In this document: one piece after another, positions 9,491 through 18,572 of the stretch
Layout: every line of letters starts with the position of its first letter
Position numbering within the stretch: the first letter of the stretch is position 1
Source of the DNA: Rhodococcus sovatensis
GTDB lineage: Bacteria; Actinomycetota; Actinomycetes; Mycobacteriales; Mycobacteriaceae
Reading direction: 5' to 3'
Assembly (NCBI RefSeq): GCF_037327425.1
Contig: NZ_CP147846.1
Span: 248,001 to 312,000, forward strand
Length of the DNA: 64,000 bases
Notes under the pieces: model-generated
Told to the model about the DNA's origin: nothing
What the model saw: the letters and a program-made list of their open reading frames with translations, nothing else
The model's database searches: none
Program-made: the position numbers and the translations under genes

Positions 9491-9532
9491 CACGACACCG
9501 AACTACCACTCACCCAAAACGCGACAGCCCGC

Positions 9533-9787
9533 TGAGTGCACTTAACCGTGCCACTGCGGCGGAGCCGCCTGATGCCACTGCGGCGGAGCCGCCTGATGCC
9601 ACTGCGGCGGAGCCGCCTGATGCCACTGCGGCGGAGCCGCCTGATGCCACTGCGGCGGAGCCGCCTGATGCCACTGCGGCGGAGCCGCCTGATGCCACTG
9701 CGGCGGAGCCGCCTGATGCCACTGCGGCGGAGCCGCCTGATGCCACTGCGGCGGAGCCGCCTAGGGTCCTGGGGCGGAGCCGCCTAA
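9533..9787. repeat. right palindrome arm and nine-copy 24-bp tandem array
   Basis: The right arm of the split palindrome (GTGCACTTAACCGTGCCACT, ending 9555) leads into nine consecutive 24-bp units starting at 9549, 9573 and so on to 9741. Each is TGCCACT followed by the hairpin GCGGCGGAGCCGCC and TGA; the last ends TAG. A decayed tenth unit ends at 9787. The units are identical apart from that last base. Since 24 is a multiple of three, the array stays open in several frames, but the predicted peptide is only a repeated octapeptide with no sign of being a gene. Confidence 0.93.
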
Positions 9788-9790
9788 GCT
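9785..9790 (+). promoter_or_regulatory. -10 box of hemD-like gene, leaderless
   Basis: TAAGCT lies 6 nt before the ATG at 9797, with no ribosome binding site between, so the transcript probably starts at the start codon. The box overlaps the decayed end of the 24-bp tandem array, which puts the array in the upstream promoter region. Confidence 0.45.
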
Positions 9791-9796
9791 TCGGGC

Positions 9797-10618
9797 ATGG
9801 GACCGCTCACAGGCAAGACGATCGCGCTCACTGCCGAGCGGCGAGCGGACGAGTTCGCTGCCCTGCTCGAGCGCCGCGGCGCCGAGACGGTGCACGTCGC
9901 AGCAATCCATGTGCTTCCGCTGATCGACGATTCCGATCTCCGCGCGCAGACCGACCGCATCATTGCCGAGCCACCGGAACTGGTCGTCATCAGCACCGGC
10001 ATTGGATTCCGCGGGTGGCTCGACGCCGCGGACACCTGGGACTCACGAGATGAACTTCTGAACGCACTCGGGGCCTCGCGGATCATTGCGCGAGGCCCCA
10101 AAGCTCGTGGCGCGATCCGAGGTGCCGGACTGCGCGAGGTGTGGTCACCGGCCACCGAGGAGTCCCAGGAGGTGGCGGATCACCTCGAGGCCGAGGGCAT
10201 CGTCGGCGTCGACGTCGCCGTCCAGCTGCATGGAACCATCACCGAGTGGGAGCCGACCATCGACCTCGCCGAGTCCCTTCGCAGACTCGGCGCCGAGGTC
10301 CGAGCGCTCTCTGTGTACCGCTGGATTCGGCCGGTCGATCAACGGCCGCTCGTGGACTTGTTGGCCAAAATCTTGAACCACGAGGTCGACGCGGTCACGT
10401 TCACCAGCGCTCCCGCGGTCGCCTCGCTGCTGTCGACGGCGAAGGACAACGGCCTGCTCGACGAATTCCTCGCTGCGCTGCGCGGTCCCGTCGCCGCGAT
10501 CTGCGTCGGGCCCGTCACCTCGGCACCACTCGATGCTCTCGGTGTCCCTACTTCGATGCCGAAACGGGCTCGGCTAGGGTCACTGGCGACGTACGTGGTC
10601 GACCAGCTGAGCGAGTAA
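9797..10618 (+). CDS. uroporphyrinogen-III synthase-like protein (HemD family)
   Basis: The 273-residue protein has the two-lobed HemD fold: GKTIALTAERRADEFAALLERRGA opens the first lobe, LVVISTGIGFRGWL is the first nucleotide-like motif, and VDAVTFTSAPAVASLL with the C-terminal AICVGPVTSAPLDALG closes the second lobe. The family cyclises hydroxymethylbilane to uroporphyrinogen III. It resembles M. tuberculosis Rv0260c, which has an extra C-terminal DNA-binding domain of about 100 residues; that domain is absent here, and the protein stops at VVDQLSE. No other haem or cobalamin gene is nearby, so it may be a secondary HemD-like protein. Its last 71 bp overlap the 3' end of the MMPL gene on the other strand. 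Confidence 0.83.
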   Translation: MGPLTGKTIALTAERRADEFAALLERRGAETVHVAAIHVLPLIDDSDLRAQTDRIIAEPPELVVISTGIGFRGWLDAADTWDSRDELLNALGASRIIARGPKARGAIRGAGLREVWSPATEESQEVADHLEAEGIVGVDVAVQLHGTITEWEPTIDLAESLRRLGAEVRALSVYRWIRPVDQRPLVDLLAKILNHEVDAVTFTSAPAVASLLSTAKDNGLLDEFLAALRGPVAAICVGPVTSAPLDALGVPTSMPKRARLGSLATYVVDQLSE

Positions 10619-12638
10619 ACGGATTCCACCAATTCCACTGTCCCAGAAGCGTCATCGTCGACGGGACCAACACCATCCGGACGATCGTCGCGTCGACGAG
10701 CACTGCGGTGGCAAGACCGACACCCATCATCTTGATGGTCACGTCGGCATCGAGTGCGAATCCGAGGAATACAGCGACCATGATCGCTGCAGCGCTGGTG
10801 ATCACGCGGCCCGTCGACGCCACTCCGTCCACCACTGAGGAGTGGGCATCGCCGGAATGCAGCCACAGCTCGCGGATCCGTGAGAGTAGGAACACCTCGT
10901 AGTCCATGGACAGTCCGAACAGGATGGTGAACATCAGGATCGGTACCCAGCTGGATACAGGAACAGCATGGGGGAGTCCGAGTAGTTCTGCGCCCCAACC
11001 CCATTGGAACAACGCAACCATCACGCCGTAGGCAGCGGCGACGGACATCAGGTTCATCGCCGCAGCCTTGACTGCAACTACGATCGACCGGAACACCACC
11101 GTCAACAGCACGACCGACAATGCAACGACGAACGCGACGACGAGCCAGATGCGTTCGGCGACTCGGTCGGTGATGTCGGCGAAGACCGGTGTCACGCCGG
11201 TCGCGATCGCGCCTTCGGGCAGCACGTCGTGCCGCAGATGCGTCAGGAGCGCAACGGTTTCTTCGTCACTCGGTCCGGTCGTGGGTTCGAACATCACCAC
11301 CGCTGTATCGCCCTCGGGGTTGGTGATAGGCGTACCGACGACGGCAATCCCGGGATCCCGAGCGAGTTCCTCTGTCAAATAGTCCAATCGGCTCGTCGAG
11401 ACTTGGGACAGATCGACCGCCACCATGAAGGGGCCGTTCGCCCCCGGTCCGAATTCGTGGTCGATCAGGTCGTACGCGAGCCGCGTGGTGTTCGACGTCG
11501 GCTGTGTCCCCGCATTCTGCGGCCACATGCGCATATCGAGAACGGGCGCTGCCAGGACGGCGAGAAGCATCAATGCAGCCAGCGTCCAGGCCGCCGGCCT
11601 GCGGCATACCATGCGAGCCCACTTCTCGGTACGTGCCTGGCCGCCCCCGCGCCGCGGCATCCTCGGCAACAACTTCGTCCCTGCCAACGCGCACAGCGCA
11701 GGAACGACGGTGATCGACGTCAGCATGACCGCGCCTACGACGGCGAGCGTTGCGTAACCCATCGACGCGTACACCGGCAGACCGGCCAACCTGAGTCCGA
11801 GCAGGCACAGCAAGACCGTCGTTCCCGCGTAGACGACGGACACTCCTGCAGTCGAATTTGCATGCGCAGCCGACTCTTTCGATGTCATTCCGGATCGAAG
11901 GCCGTCGGCGAACCGGGTTACGAGAAGCAACGCGTAGTCGATCCCGACGCCGATGCCGACCATTGTGGCGATCGTCGGAGCCATCGGGCTGATCTGAGTG
12001 AACGACGCCAGCACGGCCACGATGCCGGAACCGATGCCGACGCCGATGATCGCCACGACGATGGGAAGTCCCGCAGCGACGACGGACCCGAAAGCGAGCA
12101 GCAAGATCACCAGCGCTACGACGATTCCGACGGCTTCAGCGGTACCACCGGGCGAGCTGATGTTCTCCGCTACCTGCCCTCCCAGCTCGACCTGGATTCC
12201 CTCGCGCTCGAGTGGCGCGGTGGCAGACCGAAGCGCGTCGATACCGTCGGTGCCCTGAAAGTCGGTGACCGGAATGCGGTACTGCACCGAGATCAATGCG
12301 GTATCGCCGTCGGAGGAGATGCGCGCCGGCGAGACTGTGCCGACACCGTCCAACGTCTGAAGTCTGCTCTGCAGGGAAGTGAGAACCCCCGGATCGAGTG
12401 CCACGTCGTCGTGCACCACGACCCGAGCATCGGTCCCGGCGAGGTCGGGAAATCGGTCGGCGAGCAACTCGCTTCCGGCGATCGAGTCGAGTCCCTCGAC
12501 GTGGTAGTTGTCCTGCATCTGGCCGCCGAATGCCGCCGCTGCGCCGATGGTCGCGGCGAACAGCACGACCCATACTCCTAGCGTCCGCCACGGGTGATCG
12601 GTGCAGATCGCGCCGAGTTTGGCGAGCAAGATCCTCAT
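10548..12638 (-). CDS. MMPL/RND family transporter
   Basis: The 696-residue protein has the duplicated RND layout. Helix 1 (about residues 16-36) is followed by a periplasmic loop to about 165 and a cluster of five helices with GIGVGIDYALLLVTRF and LVVTRFADGLRSG. A second loop spans about 400-500, then another five helices with FGLSMDYEVFLLSRIRELW. The paired D-Y and E-F residues in those helix-4 motifs are the proton-relay positions of MmpL proteins. It is shorter than mycobacterial MmpL3/11 and closer to the actinomycete exporters of the ActII-3 kind. A good ribosome site (AAGGAG) precedes ATG 12638. The SARP-type regulator gene lies 42 bp upstream on the same strand. Confidence 0.9.
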   Translation of the reverse strand: MRILLAKLGAICTDHPWRTLGVWVVLFAATIGAAAAFGGQMQDNYHVEGLDSIAGSELLADRFPDLAGTDARVVVHDDVALDPGVLTSLQSRLQTLDGVGTVSPARISSDGDTALISVQYRIPVTDFQGTDGIDALRSATAPLEREGIQVELGGQVAENISSPGGTAEAVGIVVALVILLLAFGSVVAAGLPIVVAIIGVGIGSGIVAVLASFTQISPMAPTIATMVGIGVGIDYALLLVTRFADGLRSGMTSKESAAHANSTAGVSVVYAGTTVLLCLLGLRLAGLPVYASMGYATLAVVGAVMLTSITVVPALCALAGTKLLPRMPRRGGGQARTEKWARMVCRRPAAWTLAALMLLAVLAAPVLDMRMWPQNAGTQPTSNTTRLAYDLIDHEFGPGANGPFMVAVDLSQVSTSRLDYLTEELARDPGIAVVGTPITNPEGDTAVVMFEPTTGPSDEETVALLTHLRHDVLPEGAIATGVTPVFADITDRVAERIWLVVAFVVALSVVLLTVVFRSIVVAVKAAAMNLMSVAAAYGVMVALFQWGWGAELLGLPHAVPVSSWVPILMFTILFGLSMDYEVFLLSRIRELWLHSGDAHSSVVDGVASTGRVITSAAAIMVAVFLGFALDADVTIKMMGVGLATAVLVDATIVRMVLVPSTMTLLGQWNWWNPFTRSAGRPRTSPVTLAEPVSASK

Positions 12639-12680
12639 GTGAAAGCTCCTTCGTCTGTGGTGAACACAGCGTGGACGCAG

Positions 12681-15600
12681 TCACTTGGAGTGTTCTTGCG
12701 GTTTTCTAGTAGCCGTGAGAATCCAGTGCGGATTGCCCCACGCTCGGGCCAGTTCCAGCGCCGCAACCTGGTAGTCGGCAGCACGCTCGGTGTCACCGAG
12801 CGCGGCCGCTAGTTGGGCGAGAACGGTGTCGACGGGACCGACGACGTAGGTTCCGGTTGCTATTCCGGCGAGTTGGCCGGTGAATCTGGACAGCGATTGC
12901 GCGACTGCAGCGGCCTCGTCGAGTTCGCCGGTTTCGAGGACGGCCATACCGCGGATGGCCAGGAACAGAGACTCGAAGAAGTCGTGCCGGATCGGTCCTG
13001 CTGCGCGGCGAATCTCGACAGCCTCGCCCACTCTGCCGAGTTCGGCCAACGCCAGCGCCAGTAGATCCGCTGCGACCGCCGGGTACTGCGAGTACAACGT
13101 GCGCAGACCGGCCTCGAACGCCCCGAGAGTTCCCGACGAGACAGCCGTCGTGACGTATGCAAGGGCATGGATGACTTCGGCGTTGACGGCGACGCTCGAA
13201 CGCAGCGCGGTTCCGCCCGCATCGAAGTGACGATGTGCCGCATCGATGTCGCCGGCAGCGTGGGCCAACATTCCCCGAGACAGCAGGCACGTGGCGAGCG
13301 ACTGCTGCCAGCTGTACCGTTCGGCGAGCGCGAACTCCTCGTCGAGATGCTCGCGCATGGAGTCGAATCGGCGTTCGGCTGCGTCGACCAGAAACGATCC
13401 GTGATGTCCGATCATCGTGAAGACCGGCATATCGTGCGTGGTTCCCAGTTCGATGAGCTGCAGAGACAACGACATTCGACGCTCGGGATCGAGGTCGGCA
13501 CCGACGAGGTTCCACAGTGCATTCGTCGCCAGCCCGAGTACCTCCGGGTTCGACAGTGTGCGTGCCAGCGCGTACGCCTCCTCGGCCGCCTCCATCGCGC
13601 GCTCGTCCACTTCCCCACGGATCTCGTCGACGAGGGCGCACAACAGTCGGCACCGGGAGTCCTCGTCGATCTCGAACGTGAGGGCGCGCTCGATCAACGA
13701 GGCGAGTTCGGCGTCGTACATGCCGTATTCGCGTTTGAGCCAGGTCGTTGGAAGCTCTCCGGCGGTCAGCGTGCGGATCAGGAGATCGGCGCGGCCGGTG
13801 CGCTCGGCTATCGACACCGCTTGCCGACGGGACTCGGCCGCTCCAATGCTCGATCCGGCGGCAACCTGGGCAGATGTCTTTCTCGCCAACAGTTCGACCT
13901 GCTCGTCGACGGAACCACCATCGAGCCTGCTCCAGGCAGCGAGGGCGTCGGAGTACAGCAGCGCGGCAGATGCGTGCGCGAATCGATCGTCGGCTTCGGT
14001 GGCAGCTGCGACCGCGAAGGCGAGGGCTTTGCGTGAGTGTGCGTCGCCGTGCAGTTGTCCGTAGTGCAGTGCAAGTGCCGAAAAGTCCTGTGGTGAACGT
14101 TGTTCGAGTGCCCCCGCGATCTGTGCGTGCCACCGGCGGCGACGCATCGAAGTCAGGTCGGAATACAGCGTGTCGCGGACGAGGACGTGCGTGAACCGAA
14201 GCCTGGACGGATCGGTGTCGTCGAGCAGCCCGGCTACGACGCCGGATTCGAGTGCGTCCAGCGCGGTGTCGGTGTCGAGTTGCGCGACGGTCAGCAGAAC
14301 CTCGAGGTCGGCTTCCCGCCCGAACACCGACGCGAGGCGCATCATCGAGATCGTCAGTTCGGGGAGTCGGGCAAAGCGTCGGCGCAGCACGTCGCGCACA
14401 CCCTCGGGCACCTCGGATGTTGCGACCACGTCTCCCTCGCTGCTGAGCAACAGCGCACTTTCTCTGAGGTAGAACGGGTTTCCGGCTGTCCGCTCGGTGA
14501 GGATGCGCATCGTGCTTCGTGCCGGTGTCAGACCGGACACGGACTGCACGAGTTCGGCGGCCTCGTCGTCGGTCAGGCCTGTGAGCCGAAGTCGCACTGG
14601 TGACAGCGGAGCCAGTGCCGCCAGCATGGCCTCATGGTCCGGTCCGAGTTCGTCGGGACGGTACGCGCCGAGAATGCGCAGTGACGGCCCGGACGCGCGC
14701 GCGAGTGCGACCAGCAGCGCAAGCGTCTCCGGGTCCGCGCGGTGCAGGTCGTCGAGTATCACCGTGACGGGGGTGACAGCGGTGACGCCGGTCAAATAGT
14801 CGACGACGGCTCGAAGTAGGCGGAATCGATTGCCCGGCTGCGTCACTGCAGTGTCAGTGAGAAGGGGTGCAAGCTTCTCGGCATGGACTCCGATGTCGTG
14901 ATCGGCTGCGGCACGACGCAGTATCTCCGTCCACGCCCAGGCCGGTGGGGCGCCGTCGGCCTCGGGGCAGTGTCCGAGCAAGCACGTCCAACCGATGGGT
15001 TCGAGCGCCGATATCGAGGCTGCAAGCAGCGCGCTCTTGCCCGAACCGGCCTCCCCTGCAACCAGAACGATCGACGACGCGTGGTCGGTCAGTCGGCGAA
15101 GCTCGTCGGTGCGACCGAAGAACGTCTCTCTGTCGGCCACAGGTGCAGGCGTTTCGACGACGGCAGTGCTGTCGGATCGACTCGTGCCGGGCGTCGCTAC
15201 TCGGTGTGCCAGGACCGCTGCTTCGAGCTCGATCAGGGCGGGACCAGGATCGAGGCCGAGCTCATCGCCGAGTATCGAGCGGGCCTGTCGTAGTGCGGCG
15301 AGGGCGTCGGCTTGCCTGCCGCTCGAGTACAGCGCGAGCGCGAGCAAGCGCCAACTCTCCTCGCGCAGGGGATGCTCGCGCGTCAGGGTCGCAGCGTCCA
15401 GTGCAGCGTCGGAAGCGTTGCCGCACTGCAGTGTTGCTGCGACGAGACGCTCCCTGGCGATGGTTCGCAGTTCGTTCAAGCGTGCGATCTCGGCTTCCGC
15501 CCACGGCTCACCGGCCACCTCGGCGTACGCGTCACCGCGCCACAGAGCGAGCGCATCGGCGAGAATGCGTCGCCGGATCGATGGCTCTCGGCCGTCGGCG

Positions 15601-15938
15601 TCGCGGATCGATGCATCGAAATGCCAGGCGTCGACGGACTCGGTCGGCAAGCGGATCGCGTACCCCGGCGCCTTGCTGACCAGGATCGAGGACGGGGTGC
15701 GAGGGGCGCGATCGGGTTCCAAAGCCCGGCGAAGGTTGGAGATGTACGCCTGCAGCGCACCGATCGCTCGCGGGGGAGGTTCCCCGTTCCACAGGTCATC
15801 GGTGAGCCGGTCGACGGACACGATGTCACCGCGAGCGATGAGCAGAATTGCGAGCACCGCTCGTTGCCGGGGGCCTCCGAGGTTGATCTGCCCGGCCGAT
15901 CCCTCCGCACTCGTCTCCCCGAGCACCGTCACCTGCAC
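12681..15938 (-). CDS. SARP/AfsR-type regulator with AAA domain and TPRs
   Basis: The 1085-residue protein starts with an OmpR-type winged helix (about 1-95, VDRLTDDLWNGEPPPRA). A bacterial transcriptional activation domain follows (about 98-245, WHFDASIRDA and LGLDPGPALIELEAAVL). A STAND/AAA module comes next with Walker A AGEAGSGKSALLAA near 290 and a Walker B of hydrophobic residues ending ILDDLHRAD. The long C-terminal half is rich in A-G-R helices, consistent with TPR repeats. Such proteins activate nearby secondary-metabolite or transport genes. GTG 15938 is the only start that keeps the whole winged helix. It is followed after 42 bp by the MMPL gene, so regulator and transporter probably share a transcript. 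Confidence 0.9.
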   Translation of the reverse strand: MQVTVLGETSAEGSAGQINLGGPRQRAVLAILLIARGDIVSVDRLTDDLWNGEPPPRAIGALQAYISNLRRALEPDRAPRTPSSILVSKAPGYAIRLPTESVDAWHFDASIRDADGREPSIRRRILADALALWRGDAYAEVAGEPWAEAEIARLNELRTIARERLVAATLQCGNASDAALDAATLTREHPLREESWRLLALALYSSGRQADALAALRQARSILGDELGLDPGPALIELEAAVLAHRVATPGTSRSDSTAVVETPAPVADRETFFGRTDELRRLTDHASSIVLVAGEAGSGKSALLAASISALEPIGWTCLLGHCPEADGAPPAWAWTEILRRAAADHDIGVHAEKLAPLLTDTAVTQPGNRFRLLRAVVDYLTGVTAVTPVTVILDDLHRADPETLALLVALARASGPSLRILGAYRPDELGPDHEAMLAALAPLSPVRLRLTGLTDDEAAELVQSVSGLTPARSTMRILTERTAGNPFYLRESALLLSSEGDVVATSEVPEGVRDVLRRRFARLPELTISMMRLASVFGREADLEVLLTVAQLDTDTALDALESGVVAGLLDDTDPSRLRFTHVLVRDTLYSDLTSMRRRRWHAQIAGALEQRSPQDFSALALHYGQLHGDAHSRKALAFAVAAATEADDRFAHASAALLYSDALAAWSRLDGGSVDEQVELLARKTSAQVAAGSSIGAAESRRQAVSIAERTGRADLLIRTLTAGELPTTWLKREYGMYDAELASLIERALTFEIDEDSRCRLLCALVDEIRGEVDERAMEAAEEAYALARTLSNPEVLGLATNALWNLVGADLDPERRMSLSLQLIELGTTHDMPVFTMIGHHGSFLVDAAERRFDSMREHLDEEFALAERYSWQQSLATCLLSRGMLAHAAGDIDAAHRHFDAGGTALRSSVAVNAEVIHALAYVTTAVSSGTLGAFEAGLRTLYSQYPAVAADLLALALAELGRVGEAVEIRRAAGPIRHDFFESLFLAIRGMAVLETGELDEAAAVAQSLSRFTGQLAGIATGTYVVGPVDTVLAQLAAALGDTERAADYQVAALELARAWGNPHWILTATRKPQEHSK

Positions 15939-16005
15939 GCGAACAGCGTAGAGCAGTTAGCGGGCTCCAAGTGAACTACTAGTGTGCCGCGCGAGCGTAC
16001 TCATC

Positions 16006-16692
16006 ATGACTACTACCCAGCCCAACACCGACAACATGGTCATCATCCACCAATGCTTCCGAGACCGATTCGCGGCAATCCCGCCGCTGATCACCGACGT
16101 GCCCGACGGTGATACCGCGCGCGCAGGAGTTCTGGTCGACTTTCTCATCGAACTGACGACAGCGCTCCACTATCACCACGTAGCCGAGGACGAGGCCCTC
16201 TGGCCGCTGTTGCTGAACAGGGTGGACGACACCTCGACGATCCTGGCGATGGAGGAACAGCACGAGCGGATCGGTGAGCTGATCGACCGTGCCCTGGCCC
16301 AGGCCTCGGCGTTTCGGACGTCCGCACGGGGGCATCGGGGCGAGCAACTGGCAGCAACCCTGACGGCGCTGTCGACAGCGCTGAACACCCATCTCGACGA
16401 CGAGGAAACGGTGGCGTTGCCTCTCGTCGAGAAGCATCTGACGGTGGATGAATGGGCTCACGTCGGCGAGATCGGGCACGCATCGATCCCGAAGGATCGA
16501 ATGCTGGTATTCCTCGGCTACATTCTGCTGAGCGCCACCGACAGCCAGCGCGCATACTTCCTGGCCCAGAGTCCACTCCCAGCGCGCATCGCGTGGAGAG
16601 TGTTGGGCAGGAGGAAGTTCGAGGCCGACTACCTGCGGGTGCACGGTCACCCGTCGAAGAATGCCGTCAGCGCAGGTCCCACGTCACGGTAG
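16006..16692 (+). CDS. hemerythrin-domain protein
   Basis: The 228-residue cytoplasmic protein holds the di-iron helical-bundle pattern: VIIHQCFRDRF, HYHHVAEDEALWPLL, MEEQHERIGELID and LNTHLDDEETVALPLVEKH. The His and Glu positions follow the hemerythrin HHE family. The C-terminal 80 residues (FLGYILLSATDSQRAYFLAQSP and the rest) form an additional helical region common in actinobacterial members. Roles in oxygen, NO or iron sensing are proposed for the family; nothing here tells which. ATG 16006 is preferred to a GTG at 15982. Its last 46 bp overlap the VWA gene end to end, on the opposite strand, and it diverges from the SARP gene by 67 bp. Confidence 0.85.
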   Translation: MTTTQPNTDNMVIIHQCFRDRFAAIPPLITDVPDGDTARAGVLVDFLIELTTALHYHHVAEDEALWPLLLNRVDDTSTILAMEEQHERIGELIDRALAQASAFRTSARGHRGEQLAATLTALSTALNTHLDDEETVALPLVEKHLTVDEWAHVGEIGHASIPKDRMLVFLGYILLSATDSQRAYFLAQSPLPARIAWRVLGRRKFEADYLRVHGHPSKNAVSAGPTSR

Positions 16693-17567
16693 GTGCGCAC
16701 CGTGCGGATACGGCCGTGGCCGAGACGCGCGAGATCGCGGCCCAGTTCGGTGTCGTTCTCGCCGGACGTGTCCAGCAGAATGTCGAGCCGAGGTATCGAG
16801 GCCGCGACGTACCGAGGGTCGGGCCCGGCGTTGTGCACACAGTCCGACAACAGCAGGACCCGCTTGTCCGGCGAGGACACTGCGGTGAGCATTCCCGCTG
16901 CGGTCTCGAGGGCGAACTGCACGTTCGTCAGGCCGCGCGCGGGAATGCTCAGCACGGTGTCGAGGATGCCCAGCGGCGTCATCGGGTCACCGAAGCGGCT
17001 CAGCACTGCCGCGTCGGACCAAAACGCGACAACCGCCAGATCGTCTTGGCTCAGTTCACCGGCCAGAGCGCCTACCGTCGCGGCGGCCGTCCGGACACGT
17101 TCACCCTTCATCGATCCCGAGATGTCTACGACGAGAACGATGGACCGTGCAGTGTGCAGGCGCTCTCGAACGATGATGTCGTCGTCCTCGGGGAACGGGT
17201 CCGCAGCGAGAACGTCGATGGTGCGGTCCATGTCGAGTTCGTCGGAACCGTCCCGGTACCGCAGCGAGGTCAGCTCGCCGACGCCACGTCGCGCGCGAAG
17301 ATCACGGCGGGGGCGTCGAACCGCCAATTTCGCGGCGATCTTCCGGGCGAGAGCGCGGGTCTTCGCGTCGGCCGTCGACTCCTCTTCGGTGGCCTCGCGG
17401 AGCGAGATCACCTCCGCGGATTCGTCGGTGAACCCCGGTGCCGACGGGTTGTTCTCCGACGAAGCCTTGGCGGCGTTGCTGCGGCTGTCGGCGACCAGGG
17501 CAACACCGCTTCCACCCGGGCGGAATACAGACGGCGCCTCGGAGAGTTGCTTGGGCTTGCGGCGCAA
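16647..17567 (-). CDS. VWA-domain protein of a MoxR-VWA pair
   Basis: The 306-residue protein is a soluble von Willebrand A protein. An N-terminal charged, low-complexity region of about 115 residues precedes the VWA fold, in which VVDISGSMKGERVR carries the D-x-S-x-S metal site. Later TNVQFALETAAGML and LLLSDCVHNAG follow as expected. MoxR-linked VWA proteins assemble or activate enzyme complexes together with the AAA partner. The start is uncertain: TTG 17567 is used here because no ATG or GTG lies between it and the MoxR stop in the same frame. The gap to MoxR is 69 bp. It ends inside the hemerythrin gene on the other strand. Confidence 0.82.
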   Translation of the reverse strand: MRRKPKQLSEAPSVFRPGGSGVALVADSRSNAAKASSENNPSAPGFTDESAEVISLREATEEESTADAKTRALARKIAAKLAVRRPRRDLRARRGVGELTSLRYRDGSDELDMDRTIDVLAADPFPEDDDIIVRERLHTARSIVLVVDISGSMKGERVRTAAATVGALAGELSQDDLAVVAFWSDAAVLSRFGDPMTPLGILDTVLSIPARGLTNVQFALETAAGMLTAVSSPDKRVLLLSDCVHNAGPDPRYVAASIPRLDILLDTSGENDTELGRDLARLGHGRIRTVRTYRDVGPALTAFFDG

Positions 17568-17636
17568 CGGCTTCAGGGTTCGGGTCGAGGATCCCGAGCC
17601 GGGCCTGCGTACCGGAGAATCGGGCTCGACTGCTCT

Positions 17637-18572
17637 TCAACCCGGTGCTGCGGCTGCCGGCTTCAGCAGAAAGTGGTCCTGCCAGATTGTGTAGAGAACG
17701 CCCTCCGGTGTCGCCTCTGCAGTTTCGTCGACATGGATGCGCCCTGACAAAGCAACGTAGATCGCGTCGAGCATTACCTGCTGGTACGGCTCGGGGAGAT
17801 TCCGCGGTGGATCGATATCGGGTACCTCCGGAATCGGTACTTCACGTAGATCCGCCAACTGCTGCGCGACGAGGGTCAGATCGATCGCCCCGCGCACACT
17901 GCTGCCCTGAGCGATGTCCTCGTGCTCACGGGTTGCGCGCGTGATTGCGACCGAATCGGCGATGAGCCTGATCGAGTCGGATTCTGTTCGCAATGCGACG
18001 ATTCCGCGCTCGGACTCGGCGTCCTGATAGCCGATCGCGAGGCGGCACAGGCGGTCGTGGACGCTTGTCGACAGTCGTGTGGTGCCGACATTGTCGTAGG
18101 GGTTCATCGACGCGACGACTCGAAAAGTCGGCGATGCGTGCACGGTTCCGACGCGTGGAATGGCTATTCTTCGCTCGGCCATTGCGGTCAACAGGGTGTT
18201 CAGCGTGTCCTCCGGCGCGCGGTTGAACTCCTCGACGTACAGAAATCCGCCGGTGCGCATCGCCTCGACGAGTGGGCCGGGAACGAAGTTGTCCTCGCTG
18301 TAGTCCTCGCGCAGAACCCGAGCTGGATTGTGGTGTCCGACGATTCGTGCCGGGGTGAGGTCGGCATTGCCCTCGACGAACAGAAGGGGAATGCCCCACT
18401 CCGCGGTGATAGCGCCGAGCAAGGTGCTCTTGCTGGTGCCGGGCGGGCCCTCGATCAGCAGGTCCCGCCCGGCCGCGACCGCCGCGAGGACTAGGTCGAG
18501 TTCATGGCTACGACCGACGAGGTGCGTCGCGATACGGCGACGCACCTCGGCGATCGACAGAACGACCGTCAT
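17637..18572 (-). CDS. MoxR-type AAA ATPase
   Basis: The 311-residue cytoplasmic ATPase starts at ATG 18572 (MTVVLSIAEV). Walker A reads LIEGPPGTSKSTLLGAI, the Walker B and sensor region FLYVEEFNRAPEDTLNTLLTAM, and a sensor-1-like VVASMNPYDNVGTTRLS follows with arginines of the finger (VHDRLCRLAIGY). This is the MoxR/CoxD pattern. These ATPases act as metal or cofactor insertion chaperones for oxidoreductases with a VWA partner. It overlaps the upstream SDR gene by 4 bp and is followed by the VWA gene. Confidence 0.85.
   Translation of the reverse strand: MTVVLSIAEVRRRIATHLVGRSHELDLVLAAVAAGRDLLIEGPPGTSKSTLLGAITAEWGIPLLFVEGNADLTPARIVGHHNPARVLREDYSEDNFVPGPLVEAMRTGGFLYVEEFNRAPEDTLNTLLTAMAERRIAIPRVGTVHASPTFRVVASMNPYDNVGTTRLSTSVHDRLCRLAIGYQDAESERGIVALRTESDSIRLIADSVAITRATREHEDIAQGSSVRGAIDLTLVAQQLADLREVPIPEVPDIDPPRNLPEPYQQVMLDAIYVALSGRIHVDETAEATPEGVLYTIWQDHFLLKPAAAAPG

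Larger units (their letters stand above)
7731..9532 (+). mobile_element. IS1182-type insertion sequence, decayed
   Basis: About 1.8 kb bounded by an imperfect 18-bp inverted repeat: ACGGGCTGTTGCGTTTTG at 7731-7748, and GCGGGCTGTCGCGTTTTG as the reverse complement of 9515-9532, which differ at two positions. It holds a single broken transposase gene and a strong terminator-like hairpin near the right end. It lies exactly in the loop of an interspersed palindrome. The flanks carry TGAGTTCAC on the left and TGAGTGCAC on the right; this may be a duplicated target or only the two palindrome arms. Confidence 0.78.

Noticed and set aside
9510..9787. Open frames on both strands made only of an octapeptide repeat (RLMPLRRS and ASGGSAAV).
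   Set aside because: They are produced by the 24-bp tandem array staying in frame; there is no start region, no ribosome site and no protein-like composition.
10141..10902. A 253-codon plus-strand frame crossing the end of the hemD-like gene into the MMPL gene.
   Set aside because: It is Arg-rich in the way of a shadow frame, and both real genes fit known families in other frames.
11004..12581. A 525-codon plus-strand frame opposite the MMPL gene.
   Set aside because: Its composition (very high His, Arg, Asp and Gln) is that of an antisense shadow of a high-GC gene.
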